Source: Photobacterium lutimaris (GTDB lineage: Bacteria; Pseudomonadota; Gammaproteobacteria; Enterobacterales; Vibrionaceae). Taken from it: a stretch of DNA of 64,000 bases. The stretch spans positions 1 through 64,000 of the forward strand of contig NZ_PYMH01000019.1 of NCBI RefSeq assembly GCF_003025555.1. The letters are read 5' to 3'. The position numbers and the translations under genes were made by a program. A model generated the notes under the pieces. That model worked only from the letters and a program-made list of their open reading frames with translations, had not been told where the DNA came from and ran no database searches. This document shows, in pieces, positions 53,668 through 61,757 of the stretch. How positions within the stretch are numbered: the first letter of the stretch is position 1; every line of letters begins with the position of its first letter.

Positions 53668-54423
53668 CTAGTGGGTGATGTCGGCATCAAACCACTTGAT
53701 GGAAATTTCGGCGAGAGTACCGTCTTCGCGCATCGCATCGAGTGCTACGTTCACTTCGTCACGCAGCTTTTCACCTTTCTCGCCTTGTACGAACGGCCAG
53801 GCATTTTCGATGGTCTCGAACGGTTCACCGGCCAATTCCAGTGGCAGGTTAGCTTTCTTGATCAGTTCAAGCGACGACAGACGGTCCATCACGAAGGCAT
53901 CAGTACGGCCCAGGGCGACGTCGTGTTCGATGCCGGTGTCGTAGGTTTTTATTTTGATGCTGCCATCGGTATCCAGTTTACGCAGGAGCTGCTCATAATT
54001 TGAGCCCAGGTTTACCCCAACGGTCTTGCCGGATAGATCGGCCGTACCAGCGATGGCGTCATTGCCCTTACGCACAACTAACTGTGCCCCATCGACGACA
54101 TAAGGGTGTGAGAACAGGTACTTGGCCTTGCGCTCATCGGTCATGGTGATTTGGTTGGAAATAGTGTCAATTCGACCGGTTTCCAGCAATCCGAACAAAC
54201 CGGAGAAGTTAGCGGTAACAAACTCGACATTGTAGTCATTGCGTTTGCCGATCTCGTTCCACAGATCAACCTCAAAGCCTTGCAGCTGATCTTGTTTTAC
54301 AAAGGTAAAAGGGAAATAGCGTCCTGACATTCCTACTTTTACATCGGTGGCAGCCATCGCGGCTTGGCTAACCGACAAGGTTAGGGCGATTGCAGTCAAT
54401 GAAGTTGTTACCCAGCTTTTCAT
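53668..54423 (-). CDS. amino-acid ABC transporter substrate-binding protein (cystine-type)
   Basis: A 251-residue periplasmic binding protein with a signal peptide (cleavage near AMA-ATD, residue 24). The type 2 fold is clear. Stretches LQGFEVDLWNEIGKR, ISNQITMTDERKAKYLFS and VGVNLGSNYEQLLRK, and FVMDRLSSLELIKK, resemble the cystine-binding FliY/TcyJ more than glutamine or histidine binders. That assignment is by resemblance only. First gene of the three-gene transporter operon, divergent from dnaA. Confidence 0.9.
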   Translation of the reverse strand: MKSWVTTSLTAIALTLSVSQAAMAATDVKVGMSGRYFPFTFVKQDQLQGFEVDLWNEIGKRNDYNVEFVTANFSGLFGLLETGRIDTISNQITMTDERKAKYLFSHPYVVDGAQLVVRKGNDAIAGTADLSGKTVGVNLGSNYEQLLRKLDTDGSIKIKTYDTGIEHDVALGRTDAFVMDRLSSLELIKKANLPLELAGEPFETIENAWPFVQGEKGEKLRDEVNVALDAMREDGTLAEISIKWFDADITH

Positions 54424-54560
54424 CCTGTTTACTCCTCAGGTTGCTGTGATGATGTTCTGTGAGAATTATCCTATCTGTTAATAATAGGTTTCTTTAAATA
54501 ACTTTGAGTTATTTTAAATAATCTTTAGTAATGTCTATGAGTGGGCAATGTTTATAGATT

Positions 54561-54686
54561 TGTGGGTAAGCAGGGGTCAAATTGTGGTGATCGCGAGTAT
54601 AATTGTGCGATCCATGTGAATAAGTCAGATCTTATTCACTTGATCTGCGATCTCTTTGCTGGCGATCCTGAGCCAGCAGGTATAAA
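54561..54686 (+). promoter_or_regulatory. dnaA promoter region with inverted DnaA boxes
   Basis: A -10 TATAAT lies at 54598-54603, and a second -10-like TATAAA at 54681-54686. Just behind the first sits an inverted pair: TGTGAATAA (54615-54623, the complement of box TTATTCACA) and TTATTCACT (54632-54640, one mismatch), so the two face each other. TGTGGGTAA at 54561-54569 is another near-box. Five GATC sites lie from about 54589 to 54665. This fits autorepression by DnaA and control by SeqA, as in E. coli. Confidence 0.7.
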
Positions 54687-54730
54687 ATTGCATCCCTTTT
54701 AGTGTTTAGTTATTCAGTGTGGAGTCGAGC

Positions 54731-56158
54731 TTGTCATCTTCGCTTTGGTTGCAGTGCCTTCAACGCCTTCAAGAAGAACTCCCTGCAACAGAATTCAGTA
54801 TGTGGGTTCGACCGCTTCAAGCCGAGTTGAGCGACAATACGTTGACCTTGTTTGCGCCCAACCGCTTCGTGCTGGATTGGGTCCGTGATAAGTACCTCAA
54901 CAACATCAACCGTCTGCTCAATGAGTTCTGCGGTAACGATTTGCCGATCCTGCGGTTTGAGGTGGGTAGCCGGCGTGTTATCGCACCGTCGCCACAGCGT
55001 GTATCGCCTCCACCGACTCTGACACCGGCTCCTGCTGCTGTCGTAGCGGCACCGGCACCGAGAGCTGTAGACGATACACCTTCGCGTACCTGGGAGCCTG
55101 CGCCGTCGCCGGTGCAGCCCGAGTCGCAGTCGGGTTACCGCTCCAACGTGAACCCTAAGCATAATTTCAACAACTTTGTTGAGGGTAAATCGAATCAGCT
55201 TGGTTTGGCCGCTTGTCGACAGGTGGCCGATAACCCGGGGGCTGCGTATAACCCGCTGTTCCTCTATGGTGGAACCGGTTTGGGTAAAACCCACTTGCTG
55301 CATGCCGTTGGCAATGCCATTGCCGATCGCAAGCCCAACGCCAAAGTGGTGTACATGCACTCTGAGCGTTTTGTTCAGGATATGGTTAAGGCGCTGCAGA
55401 ACAATGCCATCGAAGAGTTCAAGCGTTACTACCGTAGCGTCGATGCGCTATTGATCGATGATATTCAGTTCTTTGCCAATAAGGAGCGCTCTCAGGAAGA
55501 GTTCTTCCACACCTTTAATGCGCTACTGGAAGGCAACCAGCAGATCATCCTGACGTCTGACCGTTACCCGCGTGAAATCAACGGGGTAGAAGATCGCCTT
55601 AAATCGCGCTTTGGTTGGGGCCTGACGGTGGCTATCGAGCCGCCAGAGTTGGAAACCCGTGTCGCGATCTTGATGAAGAAGGCAGAAGACCACAATATCC
55701 GTTTGGCTGATGAAGTTGCGTTCTTCATTGCCAAGCGTCTGCGTTCCAATGTCCGTGAGTTGGAAGGGGCCCTAAATCGCGTGATCGCCAATGCCAACTT
55801 TACCGGCCGTGCAATCACGATTGATTTTGTCCGTGAGGCGCTGCGAGATTTGCTGGCCTTGCAGGAAAAACTGGTCACTATCGATAATATTCAAAAGACC
55901 GTGGCTGAGTACTATAAGATTAAGATGGCTGATATGCTATCCAAGCGCCGCTCCCGCTCGGTTGCCCGCCCGCGCCAGATGGCGATGGCTCTGGCAAAAG
56001 AGTTGACCAACCACAGCTTACCGGAGATCGGTGATGCTTTTGGTGGTCGGGATCATACAACGGTGCTGCACGCATGCCGCAAAATTGAGCAACTGCGTGA
56101 GGAAAGCCATGACATCAAAGAAGATTATTCTAACCTAATAAGAACATTGTCATCTTAA
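54731..56158 (+). CDS. dnaA: chromosomal replication initiator DnaA (TTG start)
   Basis: A 475-residue initiator. Domain I (about 1-80) starts SSSLWLQCLQRLQEELPATEFSMW; a Pro/Ala-rich domain II linker covers about 85-135; the AAA+ domain has Walker A GGTGLGKTH near 180 and LLIDDIQFF near 243; the C-terminal DNA-binding domain has GGRDHTTVLHACRKI near 435. The TTG at 54731 has GGAG six bases upstream and gives the family start; the in-frame GTG at 54719 lacks such a site. dnaN begins two bases after its stop. Confidence 0.97.
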   Translation: MSSSLWLQCLQRLQEELPATEFSMWVRPLQAELSDNTLTLFAPNRFVLDWVRDKYLNNINRLLNEFCGNDLPILRFEVGSRRVIAPSPQRVSPPPTLTPAPAAVVAAPAPRAVDDTPSRTWEPAPSPVQPESQSGYRSNVNPKHNFNNFVEGKSNQLGLAACRQVADNPGAAYNPLFLYGGTGLGKTHLLHAVGNAIADRKPNAKVVYMHSERFVQDMVKALQNNAIEEFKRYYRSVDALLIDDIQFFANKERSQEEFFHTFNALLEGNQQIILTSDRYPREINGVEDRLKSRFGWGLTVAIEPPELETRVAILMKKAEDHNIRLADEVAFFIAKRLRSNVRELEGALNRVIANANFTGRAITIDFVREALRDLLALQEKLVTIDNIQKTVAEYYKIKMADMLSKRRSRSVARPRQMAMALAKELTNHSLPEIGDAFGGRDHTTVLHACRKIEQLREESHDIKEDYSNLIRTLSS

Positions 56159-56159
56159 T

Positions 56160-57260
56160 ATGAAATTTACAGTTGCACGCGAACAGCTATTAAAACCCCT
56201 GCAGCAGGTCTCTGGTGCATTGGGTAGCCGCCCTTCATTGCCGATCCTCGGCAATATTCTGTTGGTTGTCGAACAGGGTTGCCTGTCGATGACAGGTACC
56301 GACCTTGAAGTCGAGATGATTGCCAAGCTGGCTCTGGAAGGCGACGTTGAAGAAGGGGCTGTAACGGTTCCATCGCGCAAGTTCCTTGATATTTGCCGTG
56401 GCCTGCCAGATAGCGCCAATATTTCGGTTTCCCTTGAAGGGGACCGCGCGATTATCCGCTCTGGCCGTAGCCGCTATACGCTATCTGTACTGCCAGCTGC
56501 CGATTTCCCGAATATCGAAGACTGGCAGAGTGAAGTGGAAATTACCCTTCCTCAGGGGCAGATGCGCCAGCTTATCGATAGCACCCAGTTTTCTATGGCC
56601 CACCAGGATGTCCGTTATTACTTGAACGGTATGCTGTTTGAAACCGATGGCCAGCAATTGCGTTCGGTTGCTACCGATGGTCACCGAATGGCGGTGTGTG
56701 CGATCGCGACCAATGACGCGCTGCCAGCCAAACAGATCATTGTCCCACGTAAAGGGGTGATGGAGTTGATGCGTCTGCTTGATAGTCCTGAAGAAAACGT
56801 CCGCCTACAAATTGGTCAATCCAATATCCGTGCCGAAGTGAATAATTACATTTTCACTTCCAAATTGGTTGACGGTCGCTTCCCAGATTACCGCCGCGTG
56901 ATGCCGCAGAACAGTAACAAAGTGGTTGAAGCGAGCTGTGACGAACTGCGTAAAGCGTTCTCTCGTGCTGCCATTTTGTCGAATGAAAAGTTCCGCGGCG
57001 TGAGAGTGAATCTTTCTCCGGGCGAGATGCGCATTACCGCCAATAACCCTGAGCAGGAAGAAGCCGAAGAGTTTTTGGATGTCGACTACCAGGGTGACGC
57101 TCTCGAAATTGGTTTTAATGTCAGCTATGTTTTGGATGTGCTCAATACCCTCAAGTGTGAGCAGGTTCGCTGGTCGCTGACCGATGCCAATGCCAGTGCC
57201 TTGCTGGAAGACAGCGCCAACGGTGATGCCATGTACGTGGTGATGCCAATTAGGCTATAA
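56160..57260 (+). CDS. dnaN: DNA polymerase III sliding clamp DnaN
   Basis: A 366-residue beta clamp, the same length as in E. coli, with three repeated clamp folds (about 1-120, 125-245, 250-366) and the conserved end YVVMPIRL. It starts two bases after dnaA and ends four before recF, so the three are one message. Confidence 0.98.
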   Translation: MKFTVAREQLLKPLQQVSGALGSRPSLPILGNILLVVEQGCLSMTGTDLEVEMIAKLALEGDVEEGAVTVPSRKFLDICRGLPDSANISVSLEGDRAIIRSGRSRYTLSVLPAADFPNIEDWQSEVEITLPQGQMRQLIDSTQFSMAHQDVRYYLNGMLFETDGQQLRSVATDGHRMAVCAIATNDALPAKQIIVPRKGVMELMRLLDSPEENVRLQIGQSNIRAEVNNYIFTSKLVDGRFPDYRRVMPQNSNKVVEASCDELRKAFSRAAILSNEKFRGVRVNLSPGEMRITANNPEQEEAEEFLDVDYQGDALEIGFNVSYVLDVLNTLKCEQVRWSLTDANASALLEDSANGDAMYVVMPIRL

Positions 57261-57264
57261 GGTC

Positions 57265-58344
57265 ATGCCGTTAACACGCCTGATCGTAAAAGACTTCCGA
57301 AATATTGAAGCCTGTGACCTGATGTTGTCACCAGGCTTTAATTTTCTTGTCGGTGCTAATGGCAGTGGCAAGACCAGTGTTTTGGAAGCGATTCATTTTC
57401 TCGGCCACGGCCGTTCGTTTCGCAGCCACCTGACGGGTAGGGTGATCCGCCATGATCAACAACAGCTGTTTGTCCATGGCAGGTTGCAATCTCCTTCTGC
57501 GATTGAATTACCGGTTGGCATCAACAAGAAGCGTGATGGCACCACCGAGCTTAAAATTGGTGGTGAAGGGAGCCAAAAGTTAGCCCAACTGGCCCAACTG
57601 CTGCCTTTGCAATTGATCACGCCGGAAGGCTTTGATCTATTGATTGGTGGACCGAAGTTTCGCCGCGCCTTTATTGATTGGGGGGTGTTTCACGTAGAAC
57701 CGCAGTTCTACCATGCCTGGATGCGGGTAAAGCGCCTAACCAAGCAACGTAATGCCTTGCTGAAAACCGCCCGTCATTATCGTGAATTGAGTTACTGGGA
57801 TCAGGAACTCAGCGTATTGGCTGAACAGATTTCGCGATGGCGCCATGACTATCTTGAGGCGGTAAAGCTCAAAGCCAAAGAGATCTGTGAAGTCTTTTTG
57901 CCTGAATTTGATATCCAACTCGGGTACTACCGGGGTTGGGAAAAAGACACCCCCTATGCTGAACTACTTCAGCGTAATTTCGAACGGGATAGCCAATTGG
58001 GTTACACCGCCAGCGGTCCGCACAAAGCGGACTTGCGGGTGAAAGTGGCCGGCACCCCAGTAGAGGATGTGCTTTCCCGAGGTCAGCTCAAGCTGATGAT
58101 GTGTGCTTTGCGCCTTGCGCAAGGATTGCACCTGACCGAAGCAACGGGTAAGCAGTGTATATATTTAATTGATGATTTTGCTTCCGAGCTGGATAGCCAT
58201 CGTCGGGCACTGTTGGCGCAGCGGTTGAAAGAGACCGGGGCGCAAGTTTTTATCAGTGCAATCAGCATTGAGCAAATAGCGGAAATGCATGATGAAAATG
58301 GCAAGATGTTTCATGTGGAACACGGTAAAATAACCGCAGGATAA
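57265..58344 (+). CDS. recF: DNA repair and gap-loading protein RecF
   Basis: A 359-residue SMC-like ATPase that helps RecA load at single-strand gaps. Walker A GANGSGKTSVLEAIHF is near 32; signature LSRGQLK near 272; Walker B YLIDDFASELD near 302. Its coding region holds two near-parS sequences (57686-57701 and 58307-58322). Confidence 0.97.
   Translation: MPLTRLIVKDFRNIEACDLMLSPGFNFLVGANGSGKTSVLEAIHFLGHGRSFRSHLTGRVIRHDQQQLFVHGRLQSPSAIELPVGINKKRDGTTELKIGGEGSQKLAQLAQLLPLQLITPEGFDLLIGGPKFRRAFIDWGVFHVEPQFYHAWMRVKRLTKQRNALLKTARHYRELSYWDQELSVLAEQISRWRHDYLEAVKLKAKEICEVFLPEFDIQLGYYRGWEKDTPYAELLQRNFERDSQLGYTASGPHKADLRVKVAGTPVEDVLSRGQLKLMMCALRLAQGLHLTEATGKQCIYLIDDFASELDSHRRALLAQRLKETGAQVFISAISIEQIAEMHDENGKMFHVEHGKITAG
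57686..57701. promoter_or_regulatory. degenerate parS-like site in recF
   Basis: TGTTTCACGTAGAACC differs from the parS pattern NGTTNCACGTGNAACN at one position (A for G after CACGT). It lies inside recF, so the match may be chance or coding constraint. Confidence 0.35.
58307..58322. promoter_or_regulatory. degenerate parS-like site near the end of recF
   Basis: TGTTTCATGTGGAACA matches NGTTNCACGTGNAACN except T for C in the core. It is the second such site within recF, 620 bases after the first. Confidence 0.35.
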
Positions 58345-58363
58345 TTTAAGCGAGAGTAACTCA

Positions 58364-60778
58364 ATGTCCAACAACTACGATTCATCAAGTATCAAGGTAC
58401 TTAAGGGCCTTGATGCGGTACGTAAGCGCCCAGGGATGTATATTGGCGATACCGATGACGGTACAGGCTTGCACCACATGGTATTTGAGGTAGTCGATAA
58501 CTCTATCGATGAAGCTCTTGCTGGCCACTGTGAAGATATCATTGTTACTATCCACGAAGATGGCTCTGTGTCTGTCAGTGATGATGGTCGTGGTATCCCG
58601 ACTGAATTGCACCCTGAAGAAGGCGTGTCGGCAGCGGAAGTTATCATGACGGTACTTCACGCCGGTGGTAAGTTCGATGACAACTCCTATAAGGTATCCG
58701 GTGGTCTGCACGGGGTAGGTGTGTCAGTAGTAAACGCCCTGTCTGAAAAAGTGGAACTGACCATTAACCGAGGTGGTTCTGTACACCAGCAGATTTACCG
58801 TCATGGTGAGCCTGAAGCACCTCTAGGTGTCATTGGCGATACCGACAAAACCGGTACCCGCATCCGTTTCTGGCCAAGTGCAGAAACCTTTACCAATATT
58901 GAATTCCACTATGAAATTCTAGCTAAGCGCCTGCGTGAACTATCATTTCTTAACTCCGGCGTGTCTATCAGACTGATTGATGAGCGCGAAGAGGACAAGC
59001 AGGACCACTTCATGTACGAAGGTGGTATCCGTGCTTTCGTAGAACACCTTAACCGCAACAAAACGCCGATCCACCCTAAAGTCTTTCATTTCGATTTTAC
59101 CCGTGAAGACGGTATCGGTGTTGAAGTGGCGATGCAGTGGAACGATGGCTTCCAGGAAAACATTTACTGTTTCACCAACAACATTCCGCAGCGTGATGGT
59201 GGTACCCACCTGGCTGGTTTCCGTGGTGCGTTGACCCGTACCCTGAATAACTTCATGGACAAAGAAGGCTATTCGAAGAAAGCCAAGACGGCAACATCGG
59301 GTGACGATGCCCGTGAAGGCCTGACGGCGGTTGTGTCGGTGAAAGTGCCGGATCCTAAATTCTCAAGTCAGACTAAAGACAAGCTGGTATCGAGTGAAGT
59401 GAAACCTGCGGTTGAATCAACCATGGGTGAGAAGTTGAGTGAATTCCTGCTAGAAAACCCATCGGATGCCAAGACCGTTTGTTCTAAGATTATCGACGCC
59501 TCTCGTGCCCGTGAAGCGGCACGTAAAGCGCGTGAAATGACTCGCCGTAAAGGCGCGCTAGATCTTGCCGGCCTGCCGGGCAAACTCGCCGATTGTCAGG
59601 AAAAAGATCCAGCCCTCTCTGAACTATACATAGTGGAGGGTGACTCTGCAGGCGGTAGTGCCAAGCAGGGTCGTAACCGTAAGAACCAGGCAATCCTACC
59701 GCTGAAAGGTAAGATCCTGAACGTTGAGAAAGCTCGCTTCGATAAGATGCTGTCTTCTCAGGAAGTTGCCACGCTTATCACGGCAATGGGCTGTGGTATC
59801 GGCCGCGACGAGTACAACCCAGATAAACTGCGTTACCACAACATCATCATCATGACCGATGCCGATGTCGATGGTTCCCACATCCGTACGCTATTGCTGA
59901 CGTTCTTCTACCGTCAAATGCCTGAACTGATTGAGCGTGGTCATATCTATATTGCCCAGCCACCACTGTACAAAGTGAAGAAGGGCAAGCAAGAGCAGTA
60001 CATCCAGGATGACGAGGACATGGGCCAGTACCAAGTTGCCTTGGCTCTGGATAACGCAGCACTGTTTACATCAGAGGGCGCACCTGCGATTTCAGGTGAA
60101 GCTCTGGAAACCTTGGTTAAGCAGTTCAACGGTGCAACCAAACTGGTTGAGCGTATGAGCCGTCGCTATCCGACAATGCTGCTCAATGAATTTATCTATC
60201 AACCACGTTTGGCTACCGATCAGCTCAGCAACGAAAGCGATGTGGAAGGCTGGGTAAATGCACTGGTTGTGGCCTTGAATGCCAAGCAGTCTGGTGAAAG
60301 CCAGTACAGCTTCGAGGTCGTACGTGATGATGAAAATGGTCTATGGTTGCCAAAAGTCATCGTCCGTACCCACGGTGTTGAACACGAACACCTGCTAAGT
60401 GCTGATCTGCTTAACTCGAAAGAGTACGGCAAGCTAGCTGATTTATCTGAAGCACTGTTTGAGCTATTGGAAGACTCTGCTTACGTGCAGCGTGGTGAAC
60501 GCAAGCAGCCGGTAACCAGCTTCAAGGAAGCCCTCGACTGGTTGATCAAAGAGTCCCGCCGTGGTCTTTCTCTGCAGCGATACAAAGGTCTGGGTGAGAT
60601 GAACCCAGAGCAGTTGTGGGAAACAACGATGGATCCAGAAACCCGTCGTATGATGCAGGTCAACATCAATGATGCTGTTGCCGCCGATGAGCTGTTTACC
60701 ACGTTGATGGGTGATCACGTTGAGCCGCGCCGTAACTTCATTGAAGCTAACGCTCTGAATGCAAACCTGGATATTTAA
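58364..60778 (+). CDS. gyrB: DNA gyrase subunit B GyrB
   Basis: An 804-residue ATPase subunit of gyrase, same length as in E. coli. The GHKL ATPase domain is N-terminal (DGRGIPTE and GGLHGVGVSVVNALS). The TOPRIM domain has EGDSAGGSAKQGRNRKNQAI near 424 and the DADVDGSHI metal site near 498. The C-terminal part carries the E. coli-type insert (about 560-730). It follows recF by 19 bases and ends the dnaA-dnaN-recF-gyrB cluster. Confidence 0.98.
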   Translation: MSNNYDSSSIKVLKGLDAVRKRPGMYIGDTDDGTGLHHMVFEVVDNSIDEALAGHCEDIIVTIHEDGSVSVSDDGRGIPTELHPEEGVSAAEVIMTVLHAGGKFDDNSYKVSGGLHGVGVSVVNALSEKVELTINRGGSVHQQIYRHGEPEAPLGVIGDTDKTGTRIRFWPSAETFTNIEFHYEILAKRLRELSFLNSGVSIRLIDEREEDKQDHFMYEGGIRAFVEHLNRNKTPIHPKVFHFDFTREDGIGVEVAMQWNDGFQENIYCFTNNIPQRDGGTHLAGFRGALTRTLNNFMDKEGYSKKAKTATSGDDAREGLTAVVSVKVPDPKFSSQTKDKLVSSEVKPAVESTMGEKLSEFLLENPSDAKTVCSKIIDASRAREAARKAREMTRRKGALDLAGLPGKLADCQEKDPALSELYIVEGDSAGGSAKQGRNRKNQAILPLKGKILNVEKARFDKMLSSQEVATLITAMGCGIGRDEYNPDKLRYHNIIIMTDADVDGSHIRTLLLTFFYRQMPELIERGHIYIAQPPLYKVKKGKQEQYIQDDEDMGQYQVALALDNAALFTSEGAPAISGEALETLVKQFNGATKLVERMSRRYPTMLLNEFIYQPRLATDQLSNESDVEGWVNALVVALNAKQSGESQYSFEVVRDDENGLWLPKVIVRTHGVEHEHLLSADLLNSKEYGKLADLSEALFELLEDSAYVQRGERKQPVTSFKEALDWLIKESRRGLSLQRYKGLGEMNPEQLWETTMDPETRRMMQVNINDAVAADELFTTLMGDHVEPRRNFIEANALNANLDI

Positions 60779-60816
60779 CATTTAATTTCTAATATCCATT
60801 TGCATAAGTAAAACTG

Positions 60817-60848
60817 AAAACGCCGCACATTCGTGCGGCGTTTTTTTT
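60817..60848 (+). terminator. intrinsic terminator after gyrB
   Basis: The arms CGCCGCAC (60821-60828) and GTGCGGCG (60833-60840) have an ATTC loop and are followed by eight T; four A precede the stem. Confidence 0.93.
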
Positions 60849-60923
60849 GGGAGCTTTGGTTGTGCACATAACACGTGTTGCGGGATAGGAGGGGAGAGGA
60901 AATAAATTTTTTGCGCTAAGGGG

Positions 60924-60951
60924 TTGGAATGAGATTTTGCCGCCCCTATAT
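60924..60951 (+). promoter_or_regulatory. heat-shock (sigma-32-type) promoter of ibpA
   Basis: TTGGAA (60924-60929), 13 bases, then CCCCTATAT (60943-60951) is close to the sigma-32 pattern CTTGAA-N13-17-CCCCATNT. It lies about 115 bases before the ibpA start, leaving a leader of about 108 bases. Confidence 0.72.
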
Positions 60952-61042
60952 CTATTGATGAAGAGCAAGGTGCCACAGGTTGGGCCTGCAACCGGCTTGT
61001 CCGCAGAAGGAAGGCCACTTCGACAATTCTATCGTCATTCTA

Positions 61043-61059
61043 TTGCTTCTAAAGAAGGA
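61043..61059 (+). promoter_or_regulatory. ROSE-like RNA thermometer hairpin at the ibpA ribosome-binding site
   Basis: TTGCTTC (61043-61049) can pair with GAAGGA (61054-61059) across a TAAA loop, with the G at 61045 bulged. The right arm holds the AAGGA ribosome-binding site, eight bases before the ATG. A UUGCU strand with a bulged G opposite the Shine-Dalgarno is the hallmark of ROSE thermometers, which melt on heating. Confidence 0.65.
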
Positions 61060-61067
61060 TAAAGTAT

Positions 61068-61508
61068 ATGCGAAACCTAGATTTCACTCCTCTATACCGT
61101 TCTGCTATCGGTTTTGACCGCCTGTTCAATCAAATGGAAAAATCAGCATCGAATGCCAATGCTGGCTACCCTCCGTACAACATTGAGCAACAGGACGAGA
61201 ACCATTACCGCATTACCATGGCTGTGGCCGGCTTCGCCGATGAGCACCTGGATATCACCCAACAGCAAAACAAATTGATTGTCCGTGGTACCCGCGAAGC
61301 TAACGGTGATACAGAACGTCAGTACCTGTATCAGGGTATCGCCGAGCGCGACTTCGAACGTAAATTCCAGCTGGCTGACTACGTAAAAGTTGTTGGCGCC
61401 GAAATGGAAAATGGTCTGCTTCATATTGACCTCGAGCGTGAGATCCCTGAAGAGCAGAAGCCTCGCAAGATTGCGATTAATGGCAGTCGTCTGCTAGAAG
61501 GTGAGTGA
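61068..61508 (+). CDS. ibpA: small heat shock protein IbpA
   Basis: A 146-residue Hsp20 chaperone that holds unfolded proteins for DnaK/ClpB. The N-terminal part MRNLDFTPLYRSAIGFDRLFN is typical; the alpha-crystallin domain spans about 35-125, with ENGLLHIDLEREIPE near its end; the C-terminal I-x-I type anchor may be KIAI. Only one such gene is here, as in Vibrio, while E. coli has ibpA and ibpB. Confidence 0.95.
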   Translation: MRNLDFTPLYRSAIGFDRLFNQMEKSASNANAGYPPYNIEQQDENHYRITMAVAGFADEHLDITQQQNKLIVRGTREANGDTERQYLYQGIAERDFERKFQLADYVKVVGAEMENGLLHIDLEREIPEEQKPRKIAINGSRLLEGE

Positions 61509-61543
61509 TCGGGATTCCTCCTGAGCCACCAATAGAGATGTGA

Positions 61544-61571
61544 AAGGTCAGCCAGGGTGCTGGCCTTTTTT
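61544..61571 (+). terminator. intrinsic terminator after ibpA
   Basis: The arms AAGGTCAGC (61544-61552) and GCTGGCCTT (61559-61567, one G-T pair) have a six-base loop and are followed by T4. Confidence 0.82.
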
Positions 61572-61665
61572 ACGCGCAATAAAGTATAGCTCGATAACCT
61601 GTCCAGCCATTTCTAGCTGTCACGGTAATATCTTCCTTGTTCGATTCAGCGTATCAGGCGTAGTG

Positions 61666-61681
61666 GGTTTCACGTGAAACA
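61666..61681. promoter_or_regulatory. parS: parS site 1 (ParB binding)
   Basis: GGTTTCACGTGAAACA holds the perfect 14-bp palindrome GTTTCACGTGAAAC, which fits the conserved parS pattern NGTTNCACGTGNAACN. It is in the gap between the ends of ibpA and avtA, about 14 kb from oriC. Confidence 0.9.
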
Positions 61682-61687
61682 GTCTTA

Positions 61688-61720
61688 AAAAAGGAAGGCT
61701 CCGTAAGGTTACCTTCCTTT
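61688..61720 (-). terminator. terminator after avtA
   Basis: The arms AAAGGAAGG (61690-61698) and CCTTCCTTT (61712-61720) enclose 13 bases; on the minus strand the stem is followed by T4. It stands between parS site 1 and the avtA stop. Confidence 0.75.
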
Positions 61721-61757
61721 GCTGAATGTTGCTTTTACATTCGCGGTTGAGAGGGCG

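Noticed and set aside
54719..54730. GTG start for dnaA
   Set aside because: It would sit on the ribosome-binding site GGAG and add four residues absent from relatives; TTG 54731 fits better.
54734..55360. Long minus-strand ORF opposite dnaA (208 codons) and similar antisense frames
   Set aside because: They are shadows of strongly conserved genes, with low-complexity Arg-rich composition and no ribosome-binding site.
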